This document shows positions 55,634 through 64,000 of a stretch of 64,000 bases of DNA, piece after piece. The position numbers and the translations under genes are program-made. The notes beneath the pieces are model-generated. The model saw nothing but the letters and a program-made list of their open reading frames with translations. It was not told where the DNA came from and ran no database searches. Origin of the DNA: Paludibacteraceae bacterium (GTDB lineage: Bacteria; Bacteroidota; Bacteroidia; Bacteroidales; Paludibacteraceae); assembly GCA_017551675.1 (NCBI GenBank), contig JAFZLC010000041.1, positions 1 to 64,000 of the forward strand. The letters are read 5' to 3'. How positions within the stretch are numbered: the stretch's first letter is position 1; every line of letters begins with the position of its first letter.

Positions 55634-56029
55634 TTATTGCTGTTTCATTTCGCGTCGTGAGAAGATAAATAAGTATATGCCTGCGATGATCATCACTGGA
55701 TGAATCATCAACTGAACAGGACTAAACTCCATGAAGAGTTCTGATGCGTGCAGGATGTTGAAGATCATCATAATTGTGGCAAGCACAAAATTGATAAGAC
55801 GCATTGTTTTGTTCGAACGGTACTGCATGCATAGAAGTCCGCACATTGGCATAAAGAAGGAGAAGAAAATCATGAAAGCCATCATGCCGACAGATGCTTC
55901 ACCTGTTGCATCCGGCATTGTGACATTAGCTCCCCAAAAGATTGGTAATAAATCGGCTAACATGTGCATGGCAAATCCTACCATGACGACTACCCACATA
56001 AAAGATACTTTGCTTATTTCTTTTTCCAT
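55634..56029 (-). CDS. Small four-helix membrane protein leading the metal operon
   Basis: 131 residues, four hydrophobic segments (about 9-30, 47-68, 78-98, 105-123). Met-rich with His at FAMHMLADLLP, LHASELFM and IHPVM, positions suited to metal handling, but no known motif. It starts the operon, 17 bp before the ZIP gene. I do not recognise the family; an accessory role in metal uptake is inferred from position. Confidence 0.75.
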   Translation of the reverse strand: MEKEISKVSFMWVVVMVGFAMHMLADLLPIFWGANVTMPDATGEASVGMMAFMIFFSFFMPMCGLLCMQYRSNKTMRLINFVLATIMMIFNILHASELFMEFSPVQLMIHPVMIIAGIYLFIFSRREMKQQ

Positions 56030-56062
56030 GATGTATGTATTTTAAATGTTTATTTTCAAGTG

Positions 56063-56093
56063 CGAAGGTACAGGTCTTTTCCATCAGGGAAAA
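56063..56093 (-). promoter_or_regulatory. Putative promoter and dyad operator of the metal operon
   Basis: TACCTTCG (56063-56070, one mismatch to TAnnTTTG) on the minus strand, 33 bp before the ATG at 56029, directly preceded by a dyad TTTTCC-ATCAG-GGAAAA at 56077-56093. The dyad could be an operator for a metal-sensing repressor; unproven. Confidence 0.35.
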
Positions 56094-56223
56094 TCATAAT
56101 TTATATGGATTTTACAGGTAAAAAATAACCATTTCTAATAAGAGGAGAAGGGGAAGTCTGTTTCATTCCAAAAGGGGAACAAAGCACAGGTCACTTTTTT
56201 TGATATCACAAAACAGAGAAAAA

Positions 56224-56296
56224 AGGCGTATCGAAATCGACGTGAAGCAACAAGTTTCGTTCAACTTATTTGGGTCACATCAGTTTCGTCACGCCT
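56224..56296 (-). terminator. Possible terminator of the COG0523 gene
   Basis: Outer arms AGGCGT (56224-56229) and ACGCCT (56291-56296) with a second CGAAA/TTTCG pair inside and a T-run on the minus strand. The loop is large (about 47 nt) and may hold a small AAGTT/AACTT hairpin. Confidence 0.5.
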
Positions 56297-56320
56297 CTTT
56301 AGCAAACTAATCGTCTGGAT

Positions 56321-57631
56321 TTATATCTTATCCAACATTTCACAAATAGCTTCCTTGTCCATATTCTTACCTATGAAAACCAATTTCACCATTTTATCGC
56401 CATATTTTTCATCCCAATCCTTACGTAATTCAGGATTTTGTCTCAACATCATCTCCATTTCATCCTTAGGGGCAGTACAGATCCATTGACCAGCCTCTTG
56501 GAGCGTTTTTTGCGTACCCGCTTGTTCAAACAAATAAGACATATCCTCATTGTCTGAGAAATAGGTAATACCTTTCGTACGTATTACACCTTTAGGCCAT
56601 GACTTATACACAAAATAATCGAATGCATTCAGGCTCATTGGTTTACGACGATAATAGACAAACGTACTGATTCCATACTCTTCTGTTTCTCCCTCTCCAT
56701 GATGATGTTCGTGATCATGGTGGTGATGGTGATGATGGTGGTCATGATCATCGTCGTCATCATCGTGATGGTGGTGATGTTCATGCTCATCTTCATCATC
56801 ATCGTCGTCATCATCATCGTGGTGATGGTGGTGGTGGTCTTCTTCGTCATCATGGTCATGATGATGGTGATGTTCGTGTTCATCAGCATCTCTCTGTTCT
56901 GCAGTTTTTTCTATCTCCTCAATCCAACCAGCAGACACTGTGATACGTTCCATATCAAACTTATGACAATCGATGATTTCATTCAGATCCACTTGAGCAT
57001 AATTAGCCTCCAAAATCTGAGCATGAGGTTGCAATTTTTTCACAACAGCCTTTACCTCTTCCAACTCTTTACGAGAGATTTCATCCACCTTATTAAGGAT
57101 AATCACGTCGCAAAACTCAATTTGTTGAATAACCAGATTAGCCAAATCCTCCTCATCAGGGTTATGCATCAAATCATCTCCATTGGAGAACTCTTGTGAA
57201 AGCCTCAACACATCCACAACCGTTGCAACACAATCCAATCTACATATCTCAGGAAGATGGTATCGACGTGCCATATCCGAGATGGATACAATCGTATTGG
57301 CTATTGGATAAGGTTCACAAATTCCACTCGCCTCAATGACAATATAATCGAATTTATTCGTGTTAGTAATGTCTGTGATTTGTTGAATCAAATCCGTTTT
57401 TAATGTACAACAGATACAACCATTGGAAAGGGCTACAAGACTATCATCTTTTTGAGTAACCACACCACCCTTTTGAATAAGTGATGCATCAATGTTCACC
57501 TCTCCAATATCATTTACAATAACAGCGATTTTCATTCCCTTCTTATTCGAAAGAATATGATTCACCAACGTGGTTTTTCCACTTCCCAAATAACCCGTTA
57601 GCAACGTAATAGGAACAATTTGATTTGACAT
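56321..57631 (-). CDS. COG0523 (CobW/ZNG1-like) GTPase metallochaperone with long His/Asp tract
   Basis: 436 residues. Walker A GYLGSGKT at 13-20, the metal-binding CxCC motif in NGCICCTL (72-75), VIEASGICEP, and NKVDEI for guanine. Residues 248-312 are almost only His and Asp with some Glu, over 30 His. The C-terminal CobW_C domain follows (GISTFVYYRRKPMSLNAF, then KGVIRTKGITYF). Such GTPases deliver metals, mostly Zn, to client proteins under shortage; the His tract could store zinc. It is 291 bp from the ZIP operon, same strand, and 51 bp after the flippase. Confidence 0.92.
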   Translation of the reverse strand: MSNQIVPITLLTGYLGSGKTTLVNHILSNKKGMKIAVIVNDIGEVNIDASLIQKGGVVTQKDDSLVALSNGCICCTLKTDLIQQITDITNTNKFDYIVIEASGICEPYPIANTIVSISDMARRYHLPEICRLDCVATVVDVLRLSQEFSNGDDLMHNPDEEDLANLVIQQIEFCDVIILNKVDEISRKELEEVKAVVKKLQPHAQILEANYAQVDLNEIIDCHKFDMERITVSAGWIEEIEKTAEQRDADEHEHHHHHDHDDEEDHHHHHHDDDDDDDDEDEHEHHHHHDDDDDDHDHHHHHHHHDHEHHHGEGETEEYGISTFVYYRRKPMSLNAFDYFVYKSWPKGVIRTKGITYFSDNEDMSYLFEQAGTQKTLQEAGQWICTAPKDEMEMMLRQNPELRKDWDEKYGDKMVKLVFIGKNMDKEAICEMLDKI

Positions 57632-57682
57632 AGTATTTATAATTTAGTAATAATTTTCATTTCATCTTCTGCGTACTCTTTC

Positions 57683-58909
57683 TTATTCTTTGTCGTTTTT
57701 GGGAGTCACTTCATTTTTTCTCATATACAACCAAAACGCAACGAACAACACAATGGATGTAACAACATTGGAACTCATATTCACCAACGAAGCTCCTACA
57801 ATCTTCCATTGTGTAATGAAGAAGTATGACAAAGCCAAGGTAACAAGTACACCTATAAACGATTTCATAACCAATATTCTCAGTTTACCGATAGCTGAGA
57901 AATAATGACCAAAGACATTGGAGACTGCAATAAGCAAAACTCCTGGAGAGAGATACATCAATACCGTTTTCACATCAGCAAAATCATCTCCTCCAAAAAC
58001 GTATGCATACAACTCTCCTGGCAATAGATTCGCCACCAAGATGATTCCTAGCGTAATCCACAGACTGTATCGTGCCACCTGAATAGTACTTCTTCTTGCC
58101 TCAACGCCATCTTTATCTTTCAACAGTTTTGAGTATTGCACCATAGAGATACTGCGGCTTACAATCCATATCGCCTCAGCCAAGGCAACACCAATAGAGA
58201 AAACGCCCACAGAGGCTTTTCCTATCAAATGAGACAAGAAATAATAACTCAATCGATAGTTAAAGAATTGTAGGAAATTACTCAATTCCGTTTGAAATCC
58301 GAATCTGAATGAACGAACTGCCACAGGCCAAAGGCGTGTCAACTCAGTGGTTGAAAAACGTCTCCGATCCAAATATAGACAAACAATTGTCAGGATATAC
58401 AGTGAAAGCATCAATGCGTAAAAATAGGCACGATAACTTGAATCAACAAAATAATAGAACAGCAACATAAAAACAAGCAACATAAATGGTTGCAACAGTG
58501 TCAAAATATTATACTGCTTAATACGTTGATTTCCAACAAACGATGAATTAAAAAAGGCCAGAAGACCCGTGAATGCAGAGGCGATAAAGAAGAACAAAGA
58601 GAGATTCTCCTTTTCTAAGATATGGAATATGAATGCACCCACCGTAGAGGTGATTGCAATCCATAGCATCGCAATGGCAAATAATCGAGACACACCCGAT
58701 TTTTGCAAATAATACGAAACACTACTTCCTGTAAAAACATTAGTTAGAATAAGCAACAAACTGATGTCTGCCATAAACATGGCTACAATACCACGACCCT
58801 CTGCTCCCCAAAAACGGGCGGTTAAAACGACTACCAAAAAATTTAAGATTAGAATTGCACACTTACTGGCAATTGTCATCACTATATTTTTTTTTACATC
58901 AAATGCCAT
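57683..58909 (-). CDS. Polysaccharide flippase (Wzx/MATE-like)
   Basis: 408 residues with about twelve membrane helices. Start NIVMTIASKCAILILNFLVV and AEGRGIVAMFMADISLLL are typical of the polysaccharide biosynthesis (Wzx) family, which moves lipid-linked glycans across the inner membrane. It overlaps the upstream glycosyltransferase by 11 bp, so both form one unit. Substrate unknown. Confidence 0.88.
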   Translation of the reverse strand: MAFDVKKNIVMTIASKCAILILNFLVVVLTARFWGAEGRGIVAMFMADISLLLILTNVFTGSSVSYYLQKSGVSRLFAIAMLWIAITSTVGAFIFHILEKENLSLFFFIASAFTGLLAFFNSSFVGNQRIKQYNILTLLQPFMLLVFMLLFYYFVDSSYRAYFYALMLSLYILTIVCLYLDRRRFSTTELTRLWPVAVRSFRFGFQTELSNFLQFFNYRLSYYFLSHLIGKASVGVFSIGVALAEAIWIVSRSISMVQYSKLLKDKDGVEARRSTIQVARYSLWITLGIILVANLLPGELYAYVFGGDDFADVKTVLMYLSPGVLLIAVSNVFGHYFSAIGKLRILVMKSFIGVLVTLALSYFFITQWKIVGASLVNMSSNVVTSIVLFVAFWLYMRKNEVTPKNDKE

Positions 58910-59966
58910 TATGAATGAATTTAACGAATTGATTCTCTATATTTTCCCAATTATATCTTTGGGAGGACAAATTTAAACTATTTTGGCAAAGTTGCCTATA
59001 AAAATTTGGATTATCCACACATTTTAGAATAAACGCCGTGATTTTCTCCTCATCATCAGGATCCGACATACATCCTATCGCATCAAACTCAGGCACTCCT
59101 CTCTGAATGGCTTTTAAATTTGAATAGATCATCGGACGTCCAGCCATCATATAATAAAATAATTTAATCGGCAGACAATGACTGTTCTCCACATCATTAT
59201 CTCTTAAATCCATATAGATATCCCCCTCTCCCACTGTCTCACAAAACTGAGGGAAACTCATCCATCCAGCAGAATCAATTTTTAGATTGTCTGGCAATAC
59301 CATTTCGTCAGACTTGTTTGCGGAAACAATCCGCAATTTAAAGGATACCTCCGGTCGTAATGTCGCCACCCTTTGTGCTACTGACACTACCCGATTATAC
59401 CCTTTTTCTTTGGTAAGGTTACCAGAATAATATAGGACACACTCTTCTTGTAAAGTAGCTTTGGGTTCAATTTGTTTCACCACTTCTTTAGAGGCATAAT
59501 AGGAGACCATGACTGATGTTTTCCAAAAGAATAAAACTTTGAATGGCAATGATTTATAATACTCTCCAAAGATAAATCCATCTGCAAGGAACCCTGCCAA
59601 TAAAGATGCGAACGTAAGAAGAATAGCTCGAACTATTTTCTTCAATCCAGGTACATTTCTCAGATTTTTTTTAGATGGATACCACTCCGTTATATCGTAT
59701 AGGACACGAACTTGCTTCCCAATCTTTTTTTTTGCTTTATAGGCTATTTTTACAGCGATTGGAGTATCACATACAATCACCTCCGGTTGGTATTCGACCA
59801 ACTGTTGCAACAACCATTTCGATTTTTCCTCCCTGCTCTTTTCCTTTTGCTCATACGCAGAAAAGACAGAAACCTCATCTCCAGCACGCTGCAACGCTGC
59901 TGCTTCCTGATAGGCCACCCTGTCATCATCCGAATTATGAATCATTAAGGAAAAAGCGACTTTCAT
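58899..59966 (-). CDS. GT-B glycosyltransferase (GT4-like)
   Basis: 355 residues. N-domain FSLMIHNSDDDRVAYQEAAA; C-domain with VLYYSGNLTKEKGYNRVVSVA, then DIYMDLRDNDVENSHCLPIK and YYMMAGRPMIYSNL in the nucleotide-sugar region, a GT4-type pattern. It is paired with the flippase (11-bp overlap), so it probably builds a surface or capsular glycan. Confidence 0.85.
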   Translation of the reverse strand: MKVAFSLMIHNSDDDRVAYQEAAALQRAGDEVSVFSAYEQKEKSREEKSKWLLQQLVEYQPEVIVCDTPIAVKIAYKAKKKIGKQVRVLYDITEWYPSKKNLRNVPGLKKIVRAILLTFASLLAGFLADGFIFGEYYKSLPFKVLFFWKTSVMVSYYASKEVVKQIEPKATLQEECVLYYSGNLTKEKGYNRVVSVAQRVATLRPEVSFKLRIVSANKSDEMVLPDNLKIDSAGWMSFPQFCETVGEGDIYMDLRDNDVENSHCLPIKLFYYMMAGRPMIYSNLKAIQRGVPEFDAIGCMSDPDDEEKITAFILKCVDNPNFYRQLCQNSLNLSSQRYNWENIENQFVKFIHNGI

Positions 59967-59994
59967 ATCATTTGAACCTTTTAAATGAAAAAAA

Positions 59995-60015
59995 GGGATG
60001 CCCTACGGACATCCC
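59995..60015 (-). terminator. Terminator of the ferredoxin gene
   Basis: Stem GGGATG/CATCCC with a 9-nt loop and a seven-base T-run on the minus strand, 24 bp past the stop. Confidence 0.85.
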
Positions 60016-60038
60016 ATTTTATTTTCACTAATGTTTAA

Positions 60039-60203
60039 TTACTTTGAGATAGCACCTGCTGGACAAGCGTCAGCACAAGTTCCACACTCAGTACAAGCAT
60101 TAGCATCAATCTTGTAGATATCTCCTTCAGAGATTGCTCCTACTGGGCATTCTCCTGCGCATGTACCACAAGCGACACAATCTTCACCAATTACGTAAGC
60201 CAT
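60039..60203 (-). CDS. 2[4Fe-4S] ferredoxin, 54 residues
   Basis: Starts MAYVIGEDCVACGTCAGECP and contains a second cluster ACTECGTCADACPAG, two full CxxCxxCxxxCP motifs. A clostridial-type low-potential electron carrier for pyruvate:ferredoxin oxidoreductase, hydrogenases and the like. Own -7 box (60231-60238) and own terminator, so a single-gene transcript. Confidence 0.96.
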   Translation of the reverse strand: MAYVIGEDCVACGTCAGECPVGAISEGDIYKIDANACTECGTCADACPAGAISK

Positions 60204-60230
60204 AATTTTAATATTTTAAAGTTAACACCG

Positions 60231-60238
60231 CAAAGATA
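60231..60238 (-). promoter_or_regulatory. -7 promoter box for ferredoxin
   Basis: TATCTTTG on the minus strand, 27 bp before the ATG at 60203. Confidence 0.55.
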
Positions 60239-60402
60239 TGGTTTTTAAAGAAAATTCAAAAGGAAATCAACCTTTTTTTATAGAAAAATATAGGCTGTTC
60301 GTCTATAAAAAACAACCGAAAAAAGCTCGATTTAACATCAAATACCTCATAGACAGAATTATCGACTCTCATCATCGCCTCTTCACGCTATGTAAAACAT
60401 GT

Positions 60403-63400
60403 TCAATTTGAAGGAGAAGACTCCACTTTCTTCAATATGTCATAGGCTGTACGGACATCACTCACATCCGAGAAGAGTATAGATCGCTTTCCTCCCACAT
60501 CACGCAACTTACAACGCTCTATATGTGTTTGAAAATAGTTCAATATTTTACCAAATGCTTCTGATTGGAAATAAGGGGAGTTCTCCACTTGGACAAAATA
60601 ACCCGCCATTCGATTTTGCTTAATTGTTAGCTTCTCAAAGCCCAACGACAAGGCTATCCAACGCAAACGAACCATCAACATCAAATTGACAGTTTGGGCT
60701 GGCAGTGTACCAAAGCGGTCCAACAACTTCATCTCAAAAGCTTGCAGCTCTTTCTCATCCCTCACATTATCCAATTCACGATAAAGTGACATTCTTTCTG
60801 AAATATTCTCCACATAATCGGATGGGAATGTCAACTCCAAATCAGTTTCAACTTGGCAATCTGCCACAAACTGGAGTTCGTTATTCCGATCCGCATTCTC
60901 CTCCTGATACAATTCAGAAAACTCATCCACCTTCAGTTCCACTACAGCCTCATTCAATATCTTCTGATATGTCTCATATCCCAAATCAGCTATGAAACCA
61001 CTCTGCTCCGCTCCCAACAAATTACCCGCTCCTCGAATATCAAGATCTTGCATGGCAATATTGAATCCGCTTCCCAAATCTGAGAAACTCTCAATGGCTT
61101 GTAAACGACGACGAGCTTCGGAAGTAACCGATGTCAACGGAGGTGCCAACAAATAACAGAAGGCACGTCGATTGCTTCGTCCTACGCGTCCCCTCAACTG
61201 ATGCAAATCACTCAAACCAAAATTCTGCGCATTATTAATAATAATGGTATTGCAATTGGATATATCGATACCAGACTCCACAATGGTGGTGGCTAACAAC
61301 ACATCATATTCATAATCCAAGAAGTCCATAACAATCTTCTCCAAATCCTCCCCTTTCATCTGTCCATGTCCGATAGCCACACGAGCCTCTGGCACCAAAC
61401 GATGAATCAAAGCTGCAATATCTGGCAAATTTTGTACCCGATTATTGATGAAAAAGACCTGGCCATTCCGTTCCAACTCATAACGAATAGCATCCCGAAT
61501 CACATCCTCATTGAATGTATGCAACTCAGTTTGTATTGGATGACGGTTAGGTGGTGGCGTGTTGATAACCGACAGATCTCGAGCACCCATCAGTGAGAAC
61601 TGAAGCGTTCTAGGTATAGGCGTTGCCGTCATCGTTAACGTATCAATATTCACCTTCATCTGTTTGATTTTCTCTTTTACAGATACGCCAAACTTCTGCT
61701 CCTCATCAATAATAAGCAATCCCAAATCCTTGAACTTCACCTCCTTGCCAAGTACCTTCTGTGTACCAATCAATATATTGATGGTTCCCTCCTTCAGTTC
61801 ATTGATAATTTTTTTCACATCTTTAGCAGAGCGAGATCGATTTAGGTAATCCACCTTGCACGGAAAATCTTTAAGACGCTCACTGAATGTCTTATAGTGT
61901 TGCAAAGCGAGAACCGTTGTAGGGACAAGTATCGCCACTTGTTTGTTATCGCACACTGCCTTAAAAGCTGCACGAATGGCAATTTCCGTTTTACCAAAAC
62001 CGACATCACCACAAACCAAGCGGTCCATTGGCAAGTCTCGTTCCATATCCTGCTTCACCTCCTTGGTTGTCTTGAGTTGATCCGGAGTATCCTCATATAT
62101 GAAAGAGGCTTCCAATTCAGATTGTAAAAAGGTATCGGGTGAAAAGGCATACCCCTTCTCCTCTCTTCGTTTCGCATACAAGGCAATCAAATCACGAGCG
62201 ATATCCTTCACCTTCTTCTTGGTACGTTCCTTCAATGTTTGCCATGCACCCGTACCTAATTTATTGATTGTCGGTTCACTACCCTCCTTACTCTTATATT
62301 TTGAAATCTTGTGAAGCGAATGGATACTCACCAAAAGCAAATCATCATTTTTATACAACAGTTTGATGACCTCCTGTTTCTTACCATTCACATCTACCTG
62401 TATCAATCCGCCGAAACGAGCCACGCCATGATCAATATGTACCACATAATCACCTGGTTTAAAGCTATTCAAGTCTTTCAACGTAAGCGATGCCTGTCCA
62501 CTTCTTGCTCGATCAGAACGCAAAGAATATTTATGATAACGATCAAAAATCTGATGATCCGTATAGCAACATAGACGCGTATCCTCATCGACAAATCCCT
62601 CATGCAATGTTTTCAGTACAGGGGTGAAAACAATATTCAATCCCTTGTCCTTAAAGATCGAGTCGAGACGATCAATCTGATGTTTATTGTCACTCAGCAA
62701 ACATATCGTATAATGCTCCGCAATACGACGTTTAAACTCATCTGCAATTAAATCAAAGTTTTTGTTAAAGGCAGGTTGCGGAGAAGAATGAAAGAGAATC
62801 TGTGATGCCTCTTTCAAACAGCAATGTCCTCCAAAATCGATTAGGCGAAAAGAGTACATTTGTTTTATAAACGACTCAAAATCAATAAACTGGTCTTTTT
62901 CATCCACCGATTCACATACATTTGCCAACATCTCTGCAGTGAACTGAAAATCCAAGAAAGAGAGAATCGTTTGTTCTGGCAAGAAACTTAAAATAGAATC
63001 GGAGACGACCTGTTTATCGTGAATATTGGGAACGATGGCGATTTTATCCTTTTTCTCTTTGGAAAGTTGAGATTCCACCTCAAAAGTTCGAATGGAGTCA
63101 ACCTCATCGCCAAAGAAATCAATACGATAAGGATATTCGCATGAATAAGAATAGATATCGATAATGCTACCACGAACAGAAAACTGGCCTGGTTCATAAA
63201 CAAAATCAACACGTGAAAAGCCATATTCCAATAGCATCTGAATCATGAATGACGAATCGACAGACTCGCCCACCTTAACTTCGAAGGTTTTCTCCTTTAG
63301 GACTTCTGTTTTCACCACCAATTCTGTCAACGCCTCTGGATAAGAAACAATCAAGAAATGAGAGTCTTGGCTTTCCAAACAGTTCAAGACTTCCGTGCGT

Positions 63401-63717
63401 AAAATCTCATTTCCCGCATCTTGGCGTTGCTGGTCGTATTTGACAGAAGATTTATAAGAAGATGGATAAAAGTATACATCCTGTTCACCAATCAACTGTG
63501 TAATATCATGGTAAAAATAGGCAGCTGATTCCGAATCGTTCATCACAACAAACAAGCGTTGTTGTCCTTTTTGGTACAAACAAGAGAACAACAAGGCACG
63601 AAGAGACCCCTCAACACCCTTTATGTTGAGTTTTTTCTCCTTCCCTTTCGTCCACTCATCTACCGCAACAATCTGATTACTAAGACTAAAGCGGTTTAAT
63701 AATTCATTAATTTCCAA
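60403..63717 (-). CDS. mfd: Transcription-repair coupling factor Mfd
   Basis: 1104 residues, a typical length for Bacteroidota. The N-terminal UvrB-homology region (about 1-400) leads to the RNA polymerase-interacting domain (FKPGDYVVHIDHGVARFGGL), then the RecG-like translocase with Walker A GDVGFGKTEIAI, IIDEEQKFGV (DEEQ box), TATPIPRTLQFSLMG and QLRGRVGRS. The C-terminal domain is complete. It removes stalled RNA polymerase and recruits UvrA. Divergent from the glycosyltransferase at the window end. Confidence 0.98.
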   Translation of the reverse strand: MEINELLNRFSLSNQIVAVDEWTKGKEKKLNIKGVEGSLRALLFSCLYQKGQQRLFVVMNDSESAAYFYHDITQLIGEQDVYFYPSSYKSSVKYDQQRQDAGNEILRTEVLNCLESQDSHFLIVSYPEALTELVVKTEVLKEKTFEVKVGESVDSSFMIQMLLEYGFSRVDFVYEPGQFSVRGSIIDIYSYSCEYPYRIDFFGDEVDSIRTFEVESQLSKEKKDKIAIVPNIHDKQVVSDSILSFLPEQTILSFLDFQFTAEMLANVCESVDEKDQFIDFESFIKQMYSFRLIDFGGHCCLKEASQILFHSSPQPAFNKNFDLIADEFKRRIAEHYTICLLSDNKHQIDRLDSIFKDKGLNIVFTPVLKTLHEGFVDEDTRLCCYTDHQIFDRYHKYSLRSDRARSGQASLTLKDLNSFKPGDYVVHIDHGVARFGGLIQVDVNGKKQEVIKLLYKNDDLLLVSIHSLHKISKYKSKEGSEPTINKLGTGAWQTLKERTKKKVKDIARDLIALYAKRREEKGYAFSPDTFLQSELEASFIYEDTPDQLKTTKEVKQDMERDLPMDRLVCGDVGFGKTEIAIRAAFKAVCDNKQVAILVPTTVLALQHYKTFSERLKDFPCKVDYLNRSRSAKDVKKIINELKEGTINILIGTQKVLGKEVKFKDLGLLIIDEEQKFGVSVKEKIKQMKVNIDTLTMTATPIPRTLQFSLMGARDLSVINTPPPNRHPIQTELHTFNEDVIRDAIRYELERNGQVFFINNRVQNLPDIAALIHRLVPEARVAIGHGQMKGEDLEKIVMDFLDYEYDVLLATTIVESGIDISNCNTIIINNAQNFGLSDLHQLRGRVGRSNRRAFCYLLAPPLTSVTSEARRRLQAIESFSDLGSGFNIAMQDLDIRGAGNLLGAEQSGFIADLGYETYQKILNEAVVELKVDEFSELYQEENADRNNELQFVADCQVETDLELTFPSDYVENISERMSLYRELDNVRDEKELQAFEMKLLDRFGTLPAQTVNLMLMVRLRWIALSLGFEKLTIKQNRMAGYFVQVENSPYFQSEAFGKILNYFQTHIERCKLRDVGGKRSILFSDVSDVRTAYDILKKVESSPSN

Positions 63718-63735
63718 TGGTAAGAAAATTTTTCA

Positions 63736-63743
63736 CAAAGATA
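63736..63743 (-). promoter_or_regulatory. -7 promoter box for mfd
   Basis: TATCTTTG on the minus strand, 18 bp before the mfd ATG. Confidence 0.5.
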
Positions 63744-63768
63744 ACGAATAAATTTCCAAACCATTTTT

Positions 63769-63776
63769 TAAATTTG
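63769..63776 (+). promoter_or_regulatory. -7 promoter box for the window-end glycosyltransferase
   Basis: TAAATTTG, 29 bp before the GTG start at 63806. Confidence 0.5.
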
Positions 63777-63805
63777 CATAAACGTACATACAAAATTTAA
63801 ATAAA

Positions 63806-64000
63806 GTGGAAATTAACGACGGCATAGTAATTATACCAACGTATAATGAAAAGGAGAATATTGAAAACATTTGTAGAGCCGTGTTTTCATTGCCAAAGCA
63901 GTTTCATGTTTTGGTGATTGACGATGGGTCTCCAGATGGGACGGGTAATATTGTAAAAAATCTGCAAAACGAGTTTTCCGATAGGTTATTTATCATTGAG
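63806..64000 (+). CDS. Polyprenol monophosphomannose synthase-type glycosyltransferase, N-terminus only
   Basis: 65 residues visible from a GTG start (no ATG in frame); the frame stays open to the window end. VIIPTYNEKENIENICRAVF and then HVLVIDDGSPDGTGNIVKNL are the GT2 hallmarks, and DDGSPDGTG is the signature of dolichol-/polyprenol-phosphate mannose synthases. The right edge cuts the gene after about one quarter of the usual 250 residues. Confidence 0.9.
   Translation, partial: MEINDGIVIIPTYNEKENIENICRAVFSLPKQFHVLVIDDGSPDGTGNIVKNLQNEFSDRLFIIE

Noticed and set aside
56696..56890. CRISPR-like or satellite repeat
   Set aside because: The repetition is a coding tract of His and Asp codons within a continuous GTPase frame, without spacers. 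I found no CRISPR array in the window.
56699..57199. Long plus-strand frame rich in Met/Val/Ile
   Set aside because: It is the antisense of the His/Asp codon tract, which forces a hydrophobic reading; not a membrane protein gene.

Overview
The window looks like a chromosomal stretch from a member of the Bacteroidales (phylum Bacteroidota). I base this on four things. Promoters carry the Bacteroidota -7 box TAnnTTTG rather than a -10/-35 pair. The gene content includes a T9SS type B sorting domain, MotA/ExbD/ExbD and TonB genes, DUF4494, DUF4374-like and GHL10 proteins, an S16 protein with a long Ala/Glu tail, and a malic enzyme/phosphotransacetylase fusion. The base composition is AT-rich. 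tRNA genes lack an encoded CCA. I cannot narrow it below the order.

Region by region. 1-4.0 kb is a decayed accessory region: a TPR protein running off the left edge with a fresh 102-bp duplication, an orphan antitoxin-like gene, remnants of an XRE-type HTH gene and possibly a DUF1016 gene, an intact unknown protein with a HEPN-like N-terminus, the C-terminal stump of a type III restriction subunit and a doubly truncated tyrosine recombinase. 4.1-19 kb is housekeeping: maeB, yggS, DUF4494, two tandem acyl-CoA synthetases, a small lipoprotein, recG-ispD, tpiA with a DoxX/thioredoxin-like membrane protein, and ruvX-def-TPR. 19-27.3 kb holds metA, a U32-family protein, a short TonB-like protein, an orphan promoter/terminator unit that looks like a small RNA gene, ridA, an ExbB/ExbD cluster, tRNA-Ser, an HD protein and tatD. 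27.4-32.3 kb holds a large T9SS cargo protein and surE-(membrane protein)-lpxB.

32.5-36.8 kb is thrS-infC-rpmI-rplT; infC must start at ATT or ATC, since no ordinary start codon lies upstream of its conserved N-terminus. 37-43.1 kb has a 40-residue lipoprotein, menA, kdsA, two secreted glycosidase-type proteins (GHL10 and GH5), mtgA and a YhcH-family protein. 43.2-51.2 kb has tRNA-Gly and tRNA-Tyr, ribH, a membrane TPR protein, nadD-gmk-yicC, tsaB, rpsP, glyA, an L,D-transpeptidase-like protein and a methyltransferase. 51.3-57.6 kb is a probable metal (zinc) acquisition locus: beta-propeller-like lipoprotein, TonB-dependent receptor, ZIP transporter, small Met/His-containing membrane protein, and a COG0523 GTPase with a very long His/Asp tract. 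57.7-64 kb has a flippase and glycosyltransferase pair, a 54-residue ferredoxin, mfd, and the start of a polyprenol-phosphate mannosyltransferase-type gene.

The observations most worth following are the orphan small-RNA-like unit at 22554-22668, the AUU/AUC start of infC, the metal-uptake operon with its unassigned membrane and lipoprotein partners, and the HEPN-like gene left standing in a decayed defence region.
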